A stretch of DNA of 45,709 nucleotides from Sulfurimonas sp. (GTDB lineage Bacteria; Campylobacterota; Campylobacteria; Campylobacterales; Sulfurimonadaceae), in NCBI RefSeq assembly GCF_018698455.1, contig NZ_JABIOQ010000041.1, positions 1 through 45,709 on the forward strand, given 5' to 3'. Below are positions 19,998-28,862 of this stretch, one piece after another. The notes under the pieces were generated by a model. The model searched no databases and had not been told where the DNA came from. It saw only the letters and a list, made by a program, of their open reading frames with translations. Within the stretch, counting starts at the first letter, position 1. Each line of letters starts with the position of its first letter. The translations under genes were made by a program, and so were the position numbers.

Positions 19998-20663
19998 ATG
20001 GATACTATCATGCAAAACTGGTACGAAAAAACAAGAGCTAAAACAGAGAAAATATTTCAAGAAATTACTACCCATAACTTCGTAACTGAACTTATGCAAG
20101 CCACTCTAGATAAAGACACTTTTGGTTTTTATGTAAACCAAGACTCTCTCTATTTAAGTGAGTATAAAAAAGCATTAGTCGCGGTAGGAAGTAAATGCCA
20201 TAAGCCGGAAGATACTCAGTTCTTTTATGAGTCTGCTACAGGTATCATACAAGTTGAAGACGCCTTACATGAAGAGTTTTTAGAAAAAAAATACACTAAC
20301 CCTGTACCCTCTCCTACTTGTGAACTGTATAACTCATACTTGGCGCGAATTGTCAACAGTGAGTCGGTAGAAGTTGGAGTGGCTGCCGTACTTCCTTGTT
20401 TTACTATTTACAAAGAAGTCGGTGACTTTATACTAAAAAACCAAAAGAACAAAGATTCAAATCCTTACCAAGCATGGATTGCTACTTATGCTAGTGATGA
20501 GTTTGCGTTAGCTGTACAACAGGCTATAGATATTGTAGATACATATGCACAGACAGCTTCTCCACAGAGTCTTGCTAAAATGGAAGAGGTGTTTATTAAA
20601 ACATCGAAGCTCGAATGGATGTTTTGGGATTCTGCTTACAAACAAGAGGCATGGAAAATATGA
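19998..20663 (+). CDS. tenA: TenA-family thiaminase II (aminopyrimidine aminohydrolase)
   Basis: Hydrolyses amino-HMP from broken thiamin to HMP for reuse. The 221-residue all-helical protein shows the family features YVNQDSLYL (Asp49-50 region), the catalytic Cys in VLPCFTIYKEV (Cys134) and the C-terminal Glu-rich helix SKLEWMFWDSAY. Two in-frame ATGs (19998 and 20010) are possible; neither has a clear Shine-Dalgarno site. The stop overlaps the thiD start as ATGA, so the two genes form a salvage operon: TenA makes HMP and ThiD phosphorylates it. A TATCAT -10-like element lies about 20 bp upstream. Confidence 0.92.
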   Translation: MDTIMQNWYEKTRAKTEKIFQEITTHNFVTELMQATLDKDTFGFYVNQDSLYLSEYKKALVAVGSKCHKPEDTQFFYESATGIIQVEDALHEEFLEKKYTNPVPSPTCELYNSYLARIVNSESVEVGVAAVLPCFTIYKEVGDFILKNQKNKDSNPYQAWIATYASDEFALAVQQAIDIVDTYAQTASPQSLAKMEEVFIKTSKLEWMFWDSAYKQEAWKI

Positions 20664-21469
20664 GTAACTCATACTGCCCTATTCTTACAATAGCAGGTTC
20701 TGACTCTAGTGGTGGTGCTGGTATTCAAGCAGACATCAAAAGTATCTCGGCAAATGGTGGATATGCGGCCTCTGTTATAACAGCGAGTACTGCACAAAAC
20801 ACTCAAAGTGTTACAGACATTCATCCTATACCTGTAGAACACATTATCATGCAAATGAAAGCTGTCTTTGATGACATAAATATTTCGTGTGTTAAAATAG
20901 GTATGCTTCACTCACCCGAAGTTATTAAAGCGGTAAAAGAGACTTTAGCAGAGTACAAAATGACAAAAATTGTTTTTGATCCCGTGATGATAGCCACATC
21001 AGGGGATAAACTACTTAATGATGATGCAGTACAAAGTCTCAAAGATTTTTTGCCAAACGTTATGCTCATAACACCGAATATTCCAGAAGCTGAGTTACTA
21101 ATAGGACACACTATAAACCTAAACAATATTCAAACTACTGCTGAAGAATTAGCAGAGATGTACCACACTTCTGTCTTACTAAAAGGTGGGCACCTAGAGC
21201 TTACTGACACTATGACTGACATACTGTATAACTATCAAACTAAAAAGGCTACTGTTATAAATAACAAGACAGTAGAAACTATAAACACCCATGGAACAGG
21301 ATGTAGCTTGTCATCTAGTATTGCTACTTATATAGGACTTGGTTTTAGTTTAGAAGATGCTTGTATCAAAGGGTGTGAATACCTTAATATAGCCATACAA
21401 ACAGGTAAAGACAAAGTACTGGGACATGGTCATGGACCTGTAAATCATTTTTACAAAATCACTTCTTAA
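20660..21469 (+). CDS. thiD: Hydroxymethylpyrimidine / phosphomethylpyrimidine kinase ThiD
   Basis: Phosphorylates HMP to HMP-P and HMP-PP for thiamin synthesis. The 269-residue protein of the ribokinase fold shows LTIAGSDSSGGAGIQADIK at the N-terminus, KIGMLHSPEVIKAV, VFDPVMIATSGDKLL, ITPNIPEAELL, and the anion hole NTHGTGCSLSSSIA. ATG 20660 is chosen because it overlaps the tenA stop and GAGG lies 10 nt upstream; upstream in-frame ATGs would leave an N-terminus not seen in the family. Confidence 0.96.
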   Translation: MSNSYCPILTIAGSDSSGGAGIQADIKSISANGGYAASVITASTAQNTQSVTDIHPIPVEHIIMQMKAVFDDINISCVKIGMLHSPEVIKAVKETLAEYKMTKIVFDPVMIATSGDKLLNDDAVQSLKDFLPNVMLITPNIPEAELLIGHTINLNNIQTTAEELAEMYHTSVLLKGGHLELTDTMTDILYNYQTKKATVINNKTVETINTHGTGCSLSSSIATYIGLGFSLEDACIKGCEYLNIAIQTGKDKVLGHGHGPVNHFYKITS

Positions 21470-21573
21470 TCTCAGAAGGTAAGGTAACATAAATATTTTT
21501 TATCTAAGTTATAAGTTTAAGCAAGCAAAGATAATCGCTATGTTAAACTCTGCTCAAATAAAAAGGAAATATT

Positions 21574-21939
21574 ATGGCATATATAAATTTAACTAAAGAA
21601 ACTTTTAATGAGACTCTTGATAATAACGAAATAGTGATTATTGACTTTTGGGCTGAATGGTGTAGTCCATGTAAACAGTTTGCTCCTATTTTTGAGAAGG
21701 TAGCAGAAAACAACCCTGATATTACATTTGGTAAGGTCAACACTGAAGAGCAACAAGCTCTAGCAAGACAGCATAATATTAATTCGATACCAACACTTAT
21801 GGTTGTTAGGGATGGCATTATCCTTCTTAATCAAGGTGGTATGTTACCTGAAGCAGGTATGGGTGATCTTATAGAGCACATTAAAGGGCTCGATATGGAT
21901 AAAATACGTAAAGAGATGGCCGAGGATGAAGAGGACTAG
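21574..21939 (+). CDS. Thioredoxin-family protein with CSPC active site
   Basis: A 121-residue cytoplasmic thioredoxin fold. The active site reads FWAEWCSPCKQF (Cys30, Cys33), with Ser in place of the usual Gly, and the cis-Pro loop is INSIPTLMVV. The tail is longer and more acidic than in TrxA (KEMAEDEED). The CSPC variant may alter redox potential. AAAAGGAAAT lies just before the ATG. It ends 6 bp from the convergent 80-codon gene. Confidence 0.88.
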   Translation: MAYINLTKETFNETLDNNEIVIIDFWAEWCSPCKQFAPIFEKVAENNPDITFGKVNTEEQQALARQHNINSIPTLMVVRDGIILLNQGGMLPEAGMGDLIEHIKGLDMDKIRKEMAEDEED

Positions 21940-21945
21940 TCGTCC

Positions 21946-22188
21946 CTACATCGTCTCATGAAGAGCTATAATACGAGACAGTTTATTTTCGCTGGCTACA
22001 AAATCAGATAATACAGTAACAGTATAATAATTCCCCATAGCCTTTGCTTGGTGCTCGCTGGCACCATTTTTTAGTTCGTAATCAATAGCTATTTGAATAT
22101 GCTTACCAAAAAGGGTTGCATACTCAATAATTGTTAGTTTTTCTTTACTCTTAAGTTCCTCTAGAAACTCTTCTTGTAATTGTGTCAT
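21946..22188 (-). CDS. Small hypothetical protein (80 aa)
   Basis: A soluble, mainly helical protein (MTQLQEEFLEELKSKEKLTI ... NYYTVTVLSDFVASENKLSR). No family recognised. AAGGAT precedes the ATG at 7 nt and overlaps the end of the MATE gene, which stops 4 bp upstream, so the two are likely co-transcribed. Confidence 0.6.
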   Translation of the reverse strand: MTQLQEEFLEELKSKEKLTIIEYATLFGKHIQIAIDYELKNGASEHQAKAMGNYYTVTVLSDFVASENKLSRIIALHETM

Positions 22189-22192
22189 TCTT

Positions 22193-23563
22193 TTATCCTT
22201 GTTTTTTTAATATATGCTTAGCTCTCGCTATTTCTAATTGTTTCTTCGTATATATTTTTATGAAAATTGCCGCACTTGTTATAATAATAAGCATACTTAT
22301 CCATAAATAAATAATGGATAAATCAAATACCTTCACCACTAAAGAGAAGAAAATAAGAGGCATAAATATCTGTCTATAAAAACTAATATAAGGTATCATA
22401 AATGGATTTTTAATACCTTGAAGTGTAGAGCTTGATATAAACAATGTTATAAATGAGAAAAATATAAAACTCTCAAATATTATATAGATATATGCAATAT
22501 CTACAACCTCAGTATCTGTATCAAACACCATAATCATGTACTTACCAAACAATGCTATTAACACCACCCCTATTGTGCTCATTATATATCCGTATTTTAA
22601 CGCTTTATCTATAACTTCATCTATTCTATCAAAGTTTTTAGCGCCAAAGTTGTTAGATACTATAGATATGACGGCTGTATTTAAGCCTAGCATTGGGAGT
22701 AAAATAATCTGTTCGACCCTATACCCTATTCCAAACGCAGCAACAGACTTAAATCCATAAGTAGAAACAAAGTACATAGTTATCATGCTTCCTAAAGACC
22801 CTAGAAACATATTTGCACTAGTCGGAATAGCCTGTCTGATTAAATGTTTATAGGCTTTTATATTTGGAATGGAGTTGAAAAATTTAGATATGTCAAAAAG
22901 CTTAGTTGCATAAAGTTTATAGAGCATGTACATAAGCGTTATGTACTGAATCAAGACTGTTGCCATTGCAACACCACTTATTCCCATAGCAGGGATGAAA
23001 TAAAAACCATATATAAACAATGGGTCAAAAATTATATTTAAAATAAATCCAATTATCAGAATATTTCTATAACTTTTAGTATCTCCAAGGGCTATTAATA
23101 CTGCATTTGAGCCTAATCCTATGAGCATGGGAAATATTCCAAGAAGTATTATATATGTGTATTGGAGTGCATATTCTAGTACTTTATCAGCGGCGCCCAT
23201 GGAGACAAATATAAATTCTAAAAGTGAAAAGCTAACTATAGACAAAATAAAAGCAATAATAATAAAGAGGCTTATACCATTTGATGTATAAATTCGTGTC
23301 ATATTCTTCTTGTGTTTACCCAAAGCACCACCTACATAGGCAGTAATTGCAGACGATAGTCCAAAACTCACAGATAAAAGCATGAAAAAAATCATAAAAC
23401 TATAGGTAAGTGCAGAAATTGCTTCTGTAGATATTTTACCGACATAAAATGTATCTACTACATTATACATTGTGTTAAAAAACATCCCTATGCTCGAAGG
23501 TATTGCGATTTGAAAGATTAATTTTTTTATATCTTTAGTAATGAGTTCATTTGTGTTTTTCAT
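22193..23563 (-). CDS. MATE-family multidrug/Na+ efflux transporter
   Basis: A 456-residue inner-membrane exporter with about 12 hydrophobic helices. The first helix pair reads FQIAIPSSIGMFFNTMYNVV then DTFYVG, the hallmark MATE opening; the half-way repeat reads RQAIPTSANMFLGSLGSM with ISIVSNNFGAKN. Likely substrates are drugs or toxic metabolites, exchanged against Na+ or H+. ATG 23563 (MKNTNELITKDIKK) is preferred to an ATG 12 codons earlier, which lies inside the 35-bp repeat at 23568-23602 and is ATA in the other copy. A TATAGT box ends 7 nt before this ATG, so the message may be nearly leaderless. Confidence 0.93.
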   Translation of the reverse strand: MKNTNELITKDIKKLIFQIAIPSSIGMFFNTMYNVVDTFYVGKISTEAISALTYSFMIFFMLLSVSFGLSSAITAYVGGALGKHKKNMTRIYTSNGISLFIIIAFILSIVSFSLLEFIFVSMGAADKVLEYALQYTYIILLGIFPMLIGLGSNAVLIALGDTKSYRNILIIGFILNIIFDPLFIYGFYFIPAMGISGVAMATVLIQYITLMYMLYKLYATKLFDISKFFNSIPNIKAYKHLIRQAIPTSANMFLGSLGSMITMYFVSTYGFKSVAAFGIGYRVEQIILLPMLGLNTAVISIVSNNFGAKNFDRIDEVIDKALKYGYIMSTIGVVLIALFGKYMIMVFDTDTEVVDIAYIYIIFESFIFFSFITLFISSSTLQGIKNPFMIPYISFYRQIFMPLIFFSLVVKVFDLSIIYLWISMLIIITSAAIFIKIYTKKQLEIARAKHILKKQG

Positions 23564-23567
23564 AAGC

Positions 23568-23602
23568 GTGACTATACTGTAATACTCTTTATATGGCATT
23601 AG
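23568..23602. repeat. 35-bp direct repeat, copy 1 (upstream of MATE gene)
   Basis: Matches 24626-24660 at 34 of 35 positions (C versus T at 23597). The 29-bp identical core runs from GTGACTATAC to ATATGG. On the minus strand it carries AGTATTACAGTAT, a 5-bp direct repeat with 3-bp spacer, and TATAGT as a possible -10 facing the MATE gene. Weaker similarity continues about 15 bp into the MATE start. Confidence 0.85.
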
Positions 23603-23662
23603 TTATTTAAATCAACACTTTATTTGTGATTTCATACTATAATGAATAAAAAAGGAATTCAC

Positions 23663-24088
23663 TTGGCATTAATTTACATAGAGCAGGTAGAAGATATGAA
23701 CGTCGAGGAGATGCAGAAAACCCATGAAAATGAGATTAAAATTCTTAATGCGATAGATAACCTTGCAATATCATATGATAGACGTGAAGCGACACTAGAG
23801 GAACTCGAAAAAAAAATAGATGAATATGTAAAACATGTCCATGTACACTTTGCAAATGAAGAGCGTTTAATGAAAGAGTATGATTTTCCATCGTACGACA
23901 TGCATAAAACAGCTCATGACATGTTCTTAGAAGAGCTCCAACATGCAATAAAGTACTGGAAAAGATACGAAGACATCACTAAAATCACTAACTTTGTACG
24001 TAGAACACCTGAATGGATTGTTCTTCATGTAAATACAGTGGATCTTCCAACTTCAAATTATCTTGCTAAAAAAATGAATCAAAAATAA
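23663..24088 (+). CDS. Second single-domain bacteriohemerythrin
   Basis: A diiron O2-binding protein of 141 residues. Ligands are visible in order: His in MQKTHENEI, HFANEERLM, the HxxxH in DMHKTAHDMF and HxxxxD in VLHVNTVD. Start TTG 23663 is chosen because AAAGGA lies 6 nt upstream; an in-frame ATG at 23642 overlaps a TATAAT -10 box (23638-23643) and has no ribosome site. Sequence differs greatly from the hemerythrin at 15402, so it is not a recent tandem copy. It converges with aroK at a 5-bp gap and lies between the two 35-bp repeats. Confidence 0.88.
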   Translation: MALIYIEQVEDMNVEEMQKTHENEIKILNAIDNLAISYDRREATLEELEKKIDEYVKHVHVHFANEERLMKEYDFPSYDMHKTAHDMFLEELQHAIKYWKRYEDITKITNFVRRTPEWIVLHVNTVDLPTSNYLAKKMNQK

Positions 24089-24093
24089 AGAGT

Positions 24094-24600
24094 TTATAAA
24101 ATTCTCTGATCTAAAATATAGTCTACTAAAACATGTAGATAAGTCTGTATGCTTTGAGTAGCATCAATACTAAAGTGTGACAGATCTTTGTATACACCTA
24201 TACGCTCGTTAAATAAAGCTCTTGCACTAGGTTCATCATTAAATAGAGGGCGTTTATTGCGTTCTTTGGCACTTAAACGGTTTAGAATAACATCAAATTC
24301 AGTCTCTACATAAACAATAAGAGACTTCTCTGCAATAGAGCTGTATATAGGGAGTCCACCACCGGTAGAAATAATTTGACCAGTATTTTTGGTTAAGTCG
24401 TTAATACATTTTTGCTCAAGAGAACGAAAATACTCTTCGCCCTTACTAAGAAATATTTCAGCAACACTACTTCCCTGCTCTTTTTCAATAATCTGGTCAA
24501 TATCTTTAAAATTTTTATTTATTTGTCGTGCAAGAATTTTTCCCACACTAGTTTTACCACATCCCATAAAGCCTATGAGTACTATGTTGTCGTATACCAA
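24094..24600 (-). CDS. aroK: Shikimate kinase
   Basis: Phosphorylates shikimate in chorismate synthesis. The 168-residue P-loop kinase has Walker A GFMGCGKTSVG (about 10-20), the shikimate-binding DIDQIIEKEQG and EEYFRSLE, the STGGGLPIY loop, and the lid Arg in KERNKRPLF. The start is a TTG at 24600 with AAGGGA at 7 nt. A possible promoter lies in the 35-bp repeat just upstream (TATAGT about 28 nt before the start). Confidence 0.96.
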   Translation of the reverse strand: MVYDNIVLIGFMGCGKTSVGKILARQINKNFKDIDQIIEKEQGSSVAEIFLSKGEEYFRSLEQKCINDLTKNTGQIISTGGGLPIYSSIAEKSLIVYVETEFDVILNRLSAKERNKRPLFNDEPSARALFNERIGVYKDLSHFSIDATQSIQTYLHVLVDYILDQRIL

Positions 24601-24625
24601 TTTGTATCCCTTTGTTTTTATGAGT

Positions 24626-24660
24626 GTGACTATACTGTAATACTCTTTATATGGTATTAG
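24626..24660. repeat. 35-bp direct repeat, copy 2 (upstream of aroK)
   Basis: Same orientation as copy 1, offset exactly 1058 bp, 34 of 35 identical. It sits immediately upstream of aroK in the same relation as copy 1 to the MATE gene, so it probably supplies a minus-strand promoter or operator. Confidence 0.85.
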
Positions 24661-24740
24661 GCATTAAAAAAACTTAATATAATCTCTTAATATACTGAGA
24701 TGAAATCTTAGATATACTTCTAAAAAAGAAGGATATTAAT

Positions 24741-24938
24741 ATGGAAATGACACCACAAGAAGAACAAGCAATCAAAGATGCACTAAAAGGTAAGTTAAGT
24801 GATAATTATGAAGATTTAGAAAAAGTACTGGTAAACCTTGCTACTAAAAAGGAAAATGCATCTGATCACGGTTCATATAAATTTATAGAAAAAGCGATGA
24901 ATAAAGTAGCCTCAAAAATGAGAGTGCTTAAAGCATAG
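24741..24938 (+). CDS. Small hypothetical protein (65 aa)
   Basis: A highly charged helical protein (MEMTPQEEQAIKDALKGKLS, ending NKVASKMRVLKA). No family recognised. AAGGAT lies 8 nt before the ATG. It precedes the PQ-loop-like membrane gene by 34 bp in the same direction and may be co-transcribed. Confidence 0.6.
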   Translation: MEMTPQEEQAIKDALKGKLSDNYEDLEKVLVNLATKKENASDHGSYKFIEKAMNKVASKMRVLKA

Positions 24939-24972
24939 TTTTTTTATACTTTCAAAACACTAAAGGAAAATA

Positions 24973-25581
24973 ATGATAGAAGCATATATTTTAGGAGCTA
25001 TCGCTCAGTTTATTCTTGCGATATCTATACTTCCTTATGCTATAAGTATTTTTAGAGAAACTGTAAAACCAAATCGCACCTCTTGGTTCATATGGAGTAT
25101 TATTGGGTTTGCATTTTGGCTTATTACACCTCCAACAGCAGATGAAGTAACAAGGATGTTAACCATTATTTTCATGGTAAATCCAGCAATAATTTTTCTC
25201 TTAACACTCTTTAAGGGAGAAAATGCAAAACCTGACAATTTAGAAAAATTTTCTTTAACGATAGGTTTATTTTCCATTATAATATGGTATATTTTCAAAA
25301 ATGACTCTGGAATATTTCCTATAACAATAGCAATACTTGCTGATTTTTGTGCTCTAGTGCCAACATTACGATTTGTCTATAACTCCCCAGATGAAGAAAC
25401 ACCACTTGCTTGGATATTATTCTTTCTAGGATCTTTGATTGCTGTTATAGCCATCGAAGATCATAGTCTTGAGAGTATGTTATTACCAGTTTATATGACT
25501 ATTGGCTCATTTCTCGTTGTTTTCCCATTAGTACTATATAGAATAAAAATGAAGATTCCCATAAAAAATTGGATAATTTAA
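24973..25581 (+). CDS. Seven-helix PQ-loop-like membrane protein
   Basis: A 202-residue inner-membrane protein with about seven hydrophobic segments. Two halves look like diverged copies: ILPYAISIFRETVKPNRTSW with FIWSIIGFAFW in the first, and LVPTLRFVYNSPDEETPLAW with ILFFLGSLIAV in the second. This Pro-Tyr/Pro-Thr, loop, Trp pattern resembles PQ-loop/SWEET-type transporters. Substrate unknown. AAAGGA precedes the ATG at 6 nt. Confidence 0.65.
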   Translation: MIEAYILGAIAQFILAISILPYAISIFRETVKPNRTSWFIWSIIGFAFWLITPPTADEVTRMLTIIFMVNPAIIFLLTLFKGENAKPDNLEKFSLTIGLFSIIIWYIFKNDSGIFPITIAILADFCALVPTLRFVYNSPDEETPLAWILFFLGSLIAVIAIEDHSLESMLLPVYMTIGSFLVVFPLVLYRIKMKIPIKNWII

Positions 25582-25605
25582 ATAAGAAAATATCTGAGAG
25601 TTTAA

Positions 25606-25668
25606 AAGAAGTAGCCAAGCAAATACTTCTTCACACATGGGGTGTATTTTTTAAAGTTGACACCCCAT
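25606..25668. terminator. Two tandem hairpins between convergent genes
   Basis: First hairpin: AAGAAGTA (25606-25613) with TACTTCTT (25624-25631). Second: ATGGGGTGT (25637-25645) with ACACCCCAT (25660-25668), 9 bp with a 14-nt loop holding a T run. The second reaches into the end of the 79-codon gene. They probably end transcription from both sides. Confidence 0.45.
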
Positions 25669-25890
25669 ACTATTAGTTCCGAAGTAACAACCCTTCTCAT
25701 TCATACAATTTATTGCCACTTCATACTTTAGTGTATGATTTGAACTACTAGTAAATTCAAATGTTTCGACAAAACCTTTTATTGAATAACCATCTTGTAA
25801 CTTAACACTATTGATATTAGTTCCATGTTTTACTATAACCCATATGGGTACACCCGATTGTGCCAGAACATCATACTTATCTACTTTCAT
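25651..25890 (-). CDS. Small hypothetical protein (79 aa)
   Basis: A soluble protein with predicted beta strands (VPIWVIVKHGTNINSVKLQD, then GYSIKGFVETFEF) and three Cys near the end (NCMNEKGCYFGTNSMGCQL). Family not recognised. AAAGGTGG lies 4-8 nt before the ATG. Its stop lies inside a strong hairpin. Confidence 0.6.
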   Translation of the reverse strand: MKVDKYDVLAQSGVPIWVIVKHGTNINSVKLQDGYSIKGFVETFEFTSSSNHTLKYEVAINCMNEKGCYFGTNSMGCQL

Positions 25891-26036
25891 TTTCCACCTT
25901 TTAAATTTATAATATTCACTTTTTGAAATAATTTCCTTAGAAACATTTATAGAGATTATTATAGCTTTATTTCTGTCATATTTTATTTTATACTCAAAAA
26001 ATGTTCTTTAAGTTATAAGAAATTTAAAGAGTGTGC

Positions 26037-26152
26037 AATAGCAAGGTTTGAAAGAGGTCGTATACGTCAACTACTGGACGATTGAAATAACGAAGCTGAT
26101 GCCCCGCTATTTGAATTGTGTGAGGATTAAACCTCACATGGGATAAACAATT
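26037..26152. ncRNA. Structured, G+C-richer intergenic island (candidate RNA or element end)
   Basis: Within the 260-bp gap after acnB, this stretch is clearly richer in G and C than its AT-rich flanks. AATAGC (26037-26042) pairs with GCTATT (26106-26111), enclosing CGTC-GACG and the palindrome CGTATACG. A second unit has AATTG (26114-26118) with CAATT (26148-26152) around TGTGAGG (26119-26125) and CCTCACA (26132-26138). No credible gene is present. It may be a small RNA, the acnB 3' region, or a relic of an insertion-element end; strand is unresolved. Confidence 0.4.
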
Positions 26153-28736
26153 AAACTGGTTTAACAGTTACACCATATTTATTTTCAGCAATAGTACGCT
26201 CTTCAAGTGCATAGTTGTTGATTTCATTAAAGTTAAGGTATTTGTATATTTTATCTTCTTTACCAGCAATTTTTGCAGGTACAAAGTCCATATACTCTTT
26301 AACAGTAGGAATCTGACCAAGTTTAGCACATAGTGCTGCAAGTTCTGCAGAACCAAGGAATACTTGTGTACCTTTACCTAAACGGTTGTTAAAGTTACGA
26401 GTTGATGTTGAGAAAACTGTTGAGTCTTTACGAGCAGACGCTTGGTTACCCATACATAAAGAACAACCAGGAACTTCTGTAGTTGCTTCGATAGCATTAT
26501 AAACATCGTAGTAACCTTCATTGATTAGTTGCTGCTCATCCATCTTAGTTGGTGGGACAATCCAGAATTTCTCAACTTTATGCTTACCTTCACCTCTCAT
26601 GATTTCACCAGCAGCACGGTAGTGACCAACATTAGTCATACAAGAACCTAAGAATACTTCATCAAGTGGAGTACCAGCAACTTCAGATAAAAGCTTAACA
26701 TTATCTGGATCATTTGGACAAGCAAGAATTGGTTCAGTGATTTCATTTAAATCAATTTCGATAACCGCAGCATATTCAGCATTAGCATCTGGTTGCATAA
26801 GTGTAGGATTAGCTAACCAATCTTTCATCTTACCAATACGACGTGAAATAGTTGTAGCATCAGAGTAACCATCTTTAACCATTGCTTCAAGTAAAGTAAC
26901 ATTTGATTTAAGATACTCAATAACAGGCTCGTTATTTAAAAGAACTGTACATGCAGCAGCAGAACGCTCAGCAGATGCATCAGAAAGCTCAAACGCTTGC
27001 TCAGCTTTAAGATCAGGTAAACCTTCAATCTCTAAGATTCTACCAGCGAATACGTTGATTTTTCCTTCTTTAGGTACTGTTAAGTGACCTTGTTGGATAG
27101 CAACGTAAGGAATAGCATTTACAAGGTCACGTAAAGTGATACCTGGTTGCATTTCACCTTTGAAACGTACAAGAACAGACTCAGGCATACTTAAAGGCAT
27201 AGAACCAGTAACACCAGCAAACGCAACAGCACCACTTCCTGCAGGAAAAGAGATACCAATTGGGAAACGTGTATGTGAATCAGCACCAGTACCAACAGTA
27301 TCTGGAAGAACCATTCTATTTAACCAAGAGTGGATGATTCCATCACCTGGGCGAAGAGCAACACCTGAACGGTTAGAGATAAACGCTGGTAAGTTAGCAT
27401 GCATATCAGCATCTGACGGCTTAGGATAAGCTGCAGTGTGACAGAAAGTTTGAAGTACAAGGTCAGCATTGAAACCAAGTGCTGCAAGCTCTTTAATCTC
27501 ATCACGAGTCATCGGGCCTGTAGTATCTTGAGAACCAACAGTATTCATCTCTGGCTCAACATACATACCTGGATGAACACCAGCAAGACCAGAAGCTTTA
27601 CCAACCATTTTCTGAGCAAGTGTATAACCTTTACCAGTATCAGCAGGTTGCTCAGCAGTTAAAAATGCTTCTGAAGCACCCATACCTAGAACAGCACGAG
27701 CCTTAGAAGTAAGACCACGACCAACGATAAGTGGAACACGTCCACCAGCCTGAACTTCGTCAGTAATAGTGTTAGGATTTAACTTAAAAGTTGCAACAAC
27801 TTTACCATTGATAATAGCCTCACCTTTATAAGGAAGAAGAGTTAAAACATCACCAGTTTCCATACCTGAAACATCAAGCTCGATAGGTAAAGCACCTGAA
27901 TCTTCACATGTAGCAAAGAAAATAGGAGCGATAGTATTACCAAGAACAACACCACCAGTACGCTTGTTAGGAACACCTGGAATGTCTACACCCATGTGCC
28001 ATTGAACGGAGTTAACACCAGACTTACGAGAAGAACCAGTACCAACAACATCACCAACATAAGCAACTGGGTGACCTTTAGCTTTAAGTTCTTTAAGAGT
28101 GTCTAATGGGTTATCCATTCTGTTTATAAGTAATGAATTTGCATGTAAAGGGATATCAGAACGAGTGAAAGCCTCAGATGCTGGAGATAAATCATCAGTA
28201 TTTGTTTCACCTGGTACTTTGTAAACAGTAACAGTGATTTCTTCAGCGATAGGTGCTTTAGCAGTAAACCACTCAGCGTTTGCCCATGAAGTCATAACTT
28301 TAGTTGCTGCAGCATTACCTTCATTATGAAGTTTTTCAACATCATTGAATGCATCGTAAACTAAAAGTGTTTTACTTAGTGCTTCAACAGCTGCAGTAAC
28401 AACATCAGCATTAGCTGAAGCTAAACAATGAACTAAAGGAAGAACATTAAATCCACCTAGCATCATACCAAGCATCTCTACTGCTTTTTTTGCAGAGATT
28501 GCAGCAACAGTAATATTCTCTGCAGCTATTTCGTTTAAAAATGCAGCTTTAACTTGTGCTGAATCATCAACACCAGGTGCTACGCGATTTGTAAGTAAGT
28601 CAAGTAACTCATCTGTACAGTTTGCTTTAACTAATTCTATTAAGTCAGCAGTTTGAGTAGTTGATAGTGCCAAAGCTGGTACACCAAGAGCCTCACGTTC
28701 AGCAACATGTGCTTTATATTCTTCTAAAAATGCCAT
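26151..28736 (-). CDS. acnB: Bifunctional aconitate hydratase 2 / 2-methylisocitrate dehydratase AcnB
   Basis: Interconverts citrate and isocitrate in the TCA cycle (oxidative or reductive). The 861-residue protein has the AcnB order: N-terminal HEAT-like domain (about 1-160), domain 4 swivel ([20 protein letters not shown] and [10 protein letters not shown]), then the Fe-S domains. Cluster ligands are Cys in [16 protein letters not shown] and the pair in [32 protein letters not shown] is also typical. AGGA lies 6-7 nt before the ATG. It pairs functionally with icd at the left edge. Confidence 0.97.
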   Translation of the reverse strand: MAFLEEYKAHVAEREALGVPALALSTTQTADLIELVKANCTDELLDLLTNRVAPGVDDSAQVKAAFLNEIAAENITVAAISAKKAVEMLGMMLGGFNVLPLVHCLASANADVVTAAVEALSKTLLVYDAFNDVEKLHNEGNAAATKVMTSWANAEWFTAKAPIAEEITVTVYKVPGETNTDDLSPASEAFTRSDIPLHANSLLINRMDNPLDTLKELKAKGHPVAYVGDVVGTGSSRKSGVNSVQWHMGVDIPGVPNKRTGGVVLGNTIAPIFFATCEDSGALPIELDVSGMETGDVLTLLPYKGEAIINGKVVATFKLNPNTITDEVQAGGRVPLIVGRGLTSKARAVLGMGASEAFLTAEQPADTGKGYTLAQKMVGKASGLAGVHPGMYVEPEMNTVGSQDTTGPMTRDEIKELAALGFNADLVLQTFCHTAAYPKPSDADMHANLPAFISNRSGVALRPGDGIIHSWLNRMVLPDTVGTGADSHTRFPIGISFPAGSGAVAFAGVTGSMPLSMPESVLVRFKGEMQPGITLRDLVNAIPYVAIQQGHLTVPKEGKINVFAGRILEIEGLPDLKAEQAFELSDASAERSAAACTVLLNNEPVIEYLKSNVTLLEAMVKDGYSDATTISRRIGKMKDWLANPTLMQPDANAEYAAVIEIDLNEITEPILACPNDPDNVKLLSEVAGTPLDEVFLGSCMTNVGHYRAAGEIMRGEGKHKVEKFWIVPPTKMDEQQLINEGYYDVYNAIEATTEVPGCSLCMGNQASARKDSTVFSTSTRNFNNRLGKGTQVFLGSAELAALCAKLGQIPTVKEYMDFVPAKIAGKEDKIYKYLNFNEINNYALEERTIAENKYGVTVKPV

Positions 28737-28862
28737 AGTAATTCCTATATATAATAATTTGTGTGATTATATCTAAAACTTTAGTAATGATTTTAGGTGT
28801 GTTACGATTGTAAACACTTTTCTTTATTTTAATGAAATAGATGTAGATAAAGGTAACACTAA

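Noticed and set aside
23642-23662. ATG 23642 as start of the second hemerythrin
   Set aside because: It overlaps a TATAAT promoter box and has no ribosome site; the TTG at 23663 has AAAGGA at 6 nt.
25927-26131. Frame reading through a TGA near 26089 downstream of the 79-codon gene, which could suggest a selenocysteine codon
   Set aside because: No start codon, no ribosome site and no recognised protein; the region is better explained as structured non-coding sequence.
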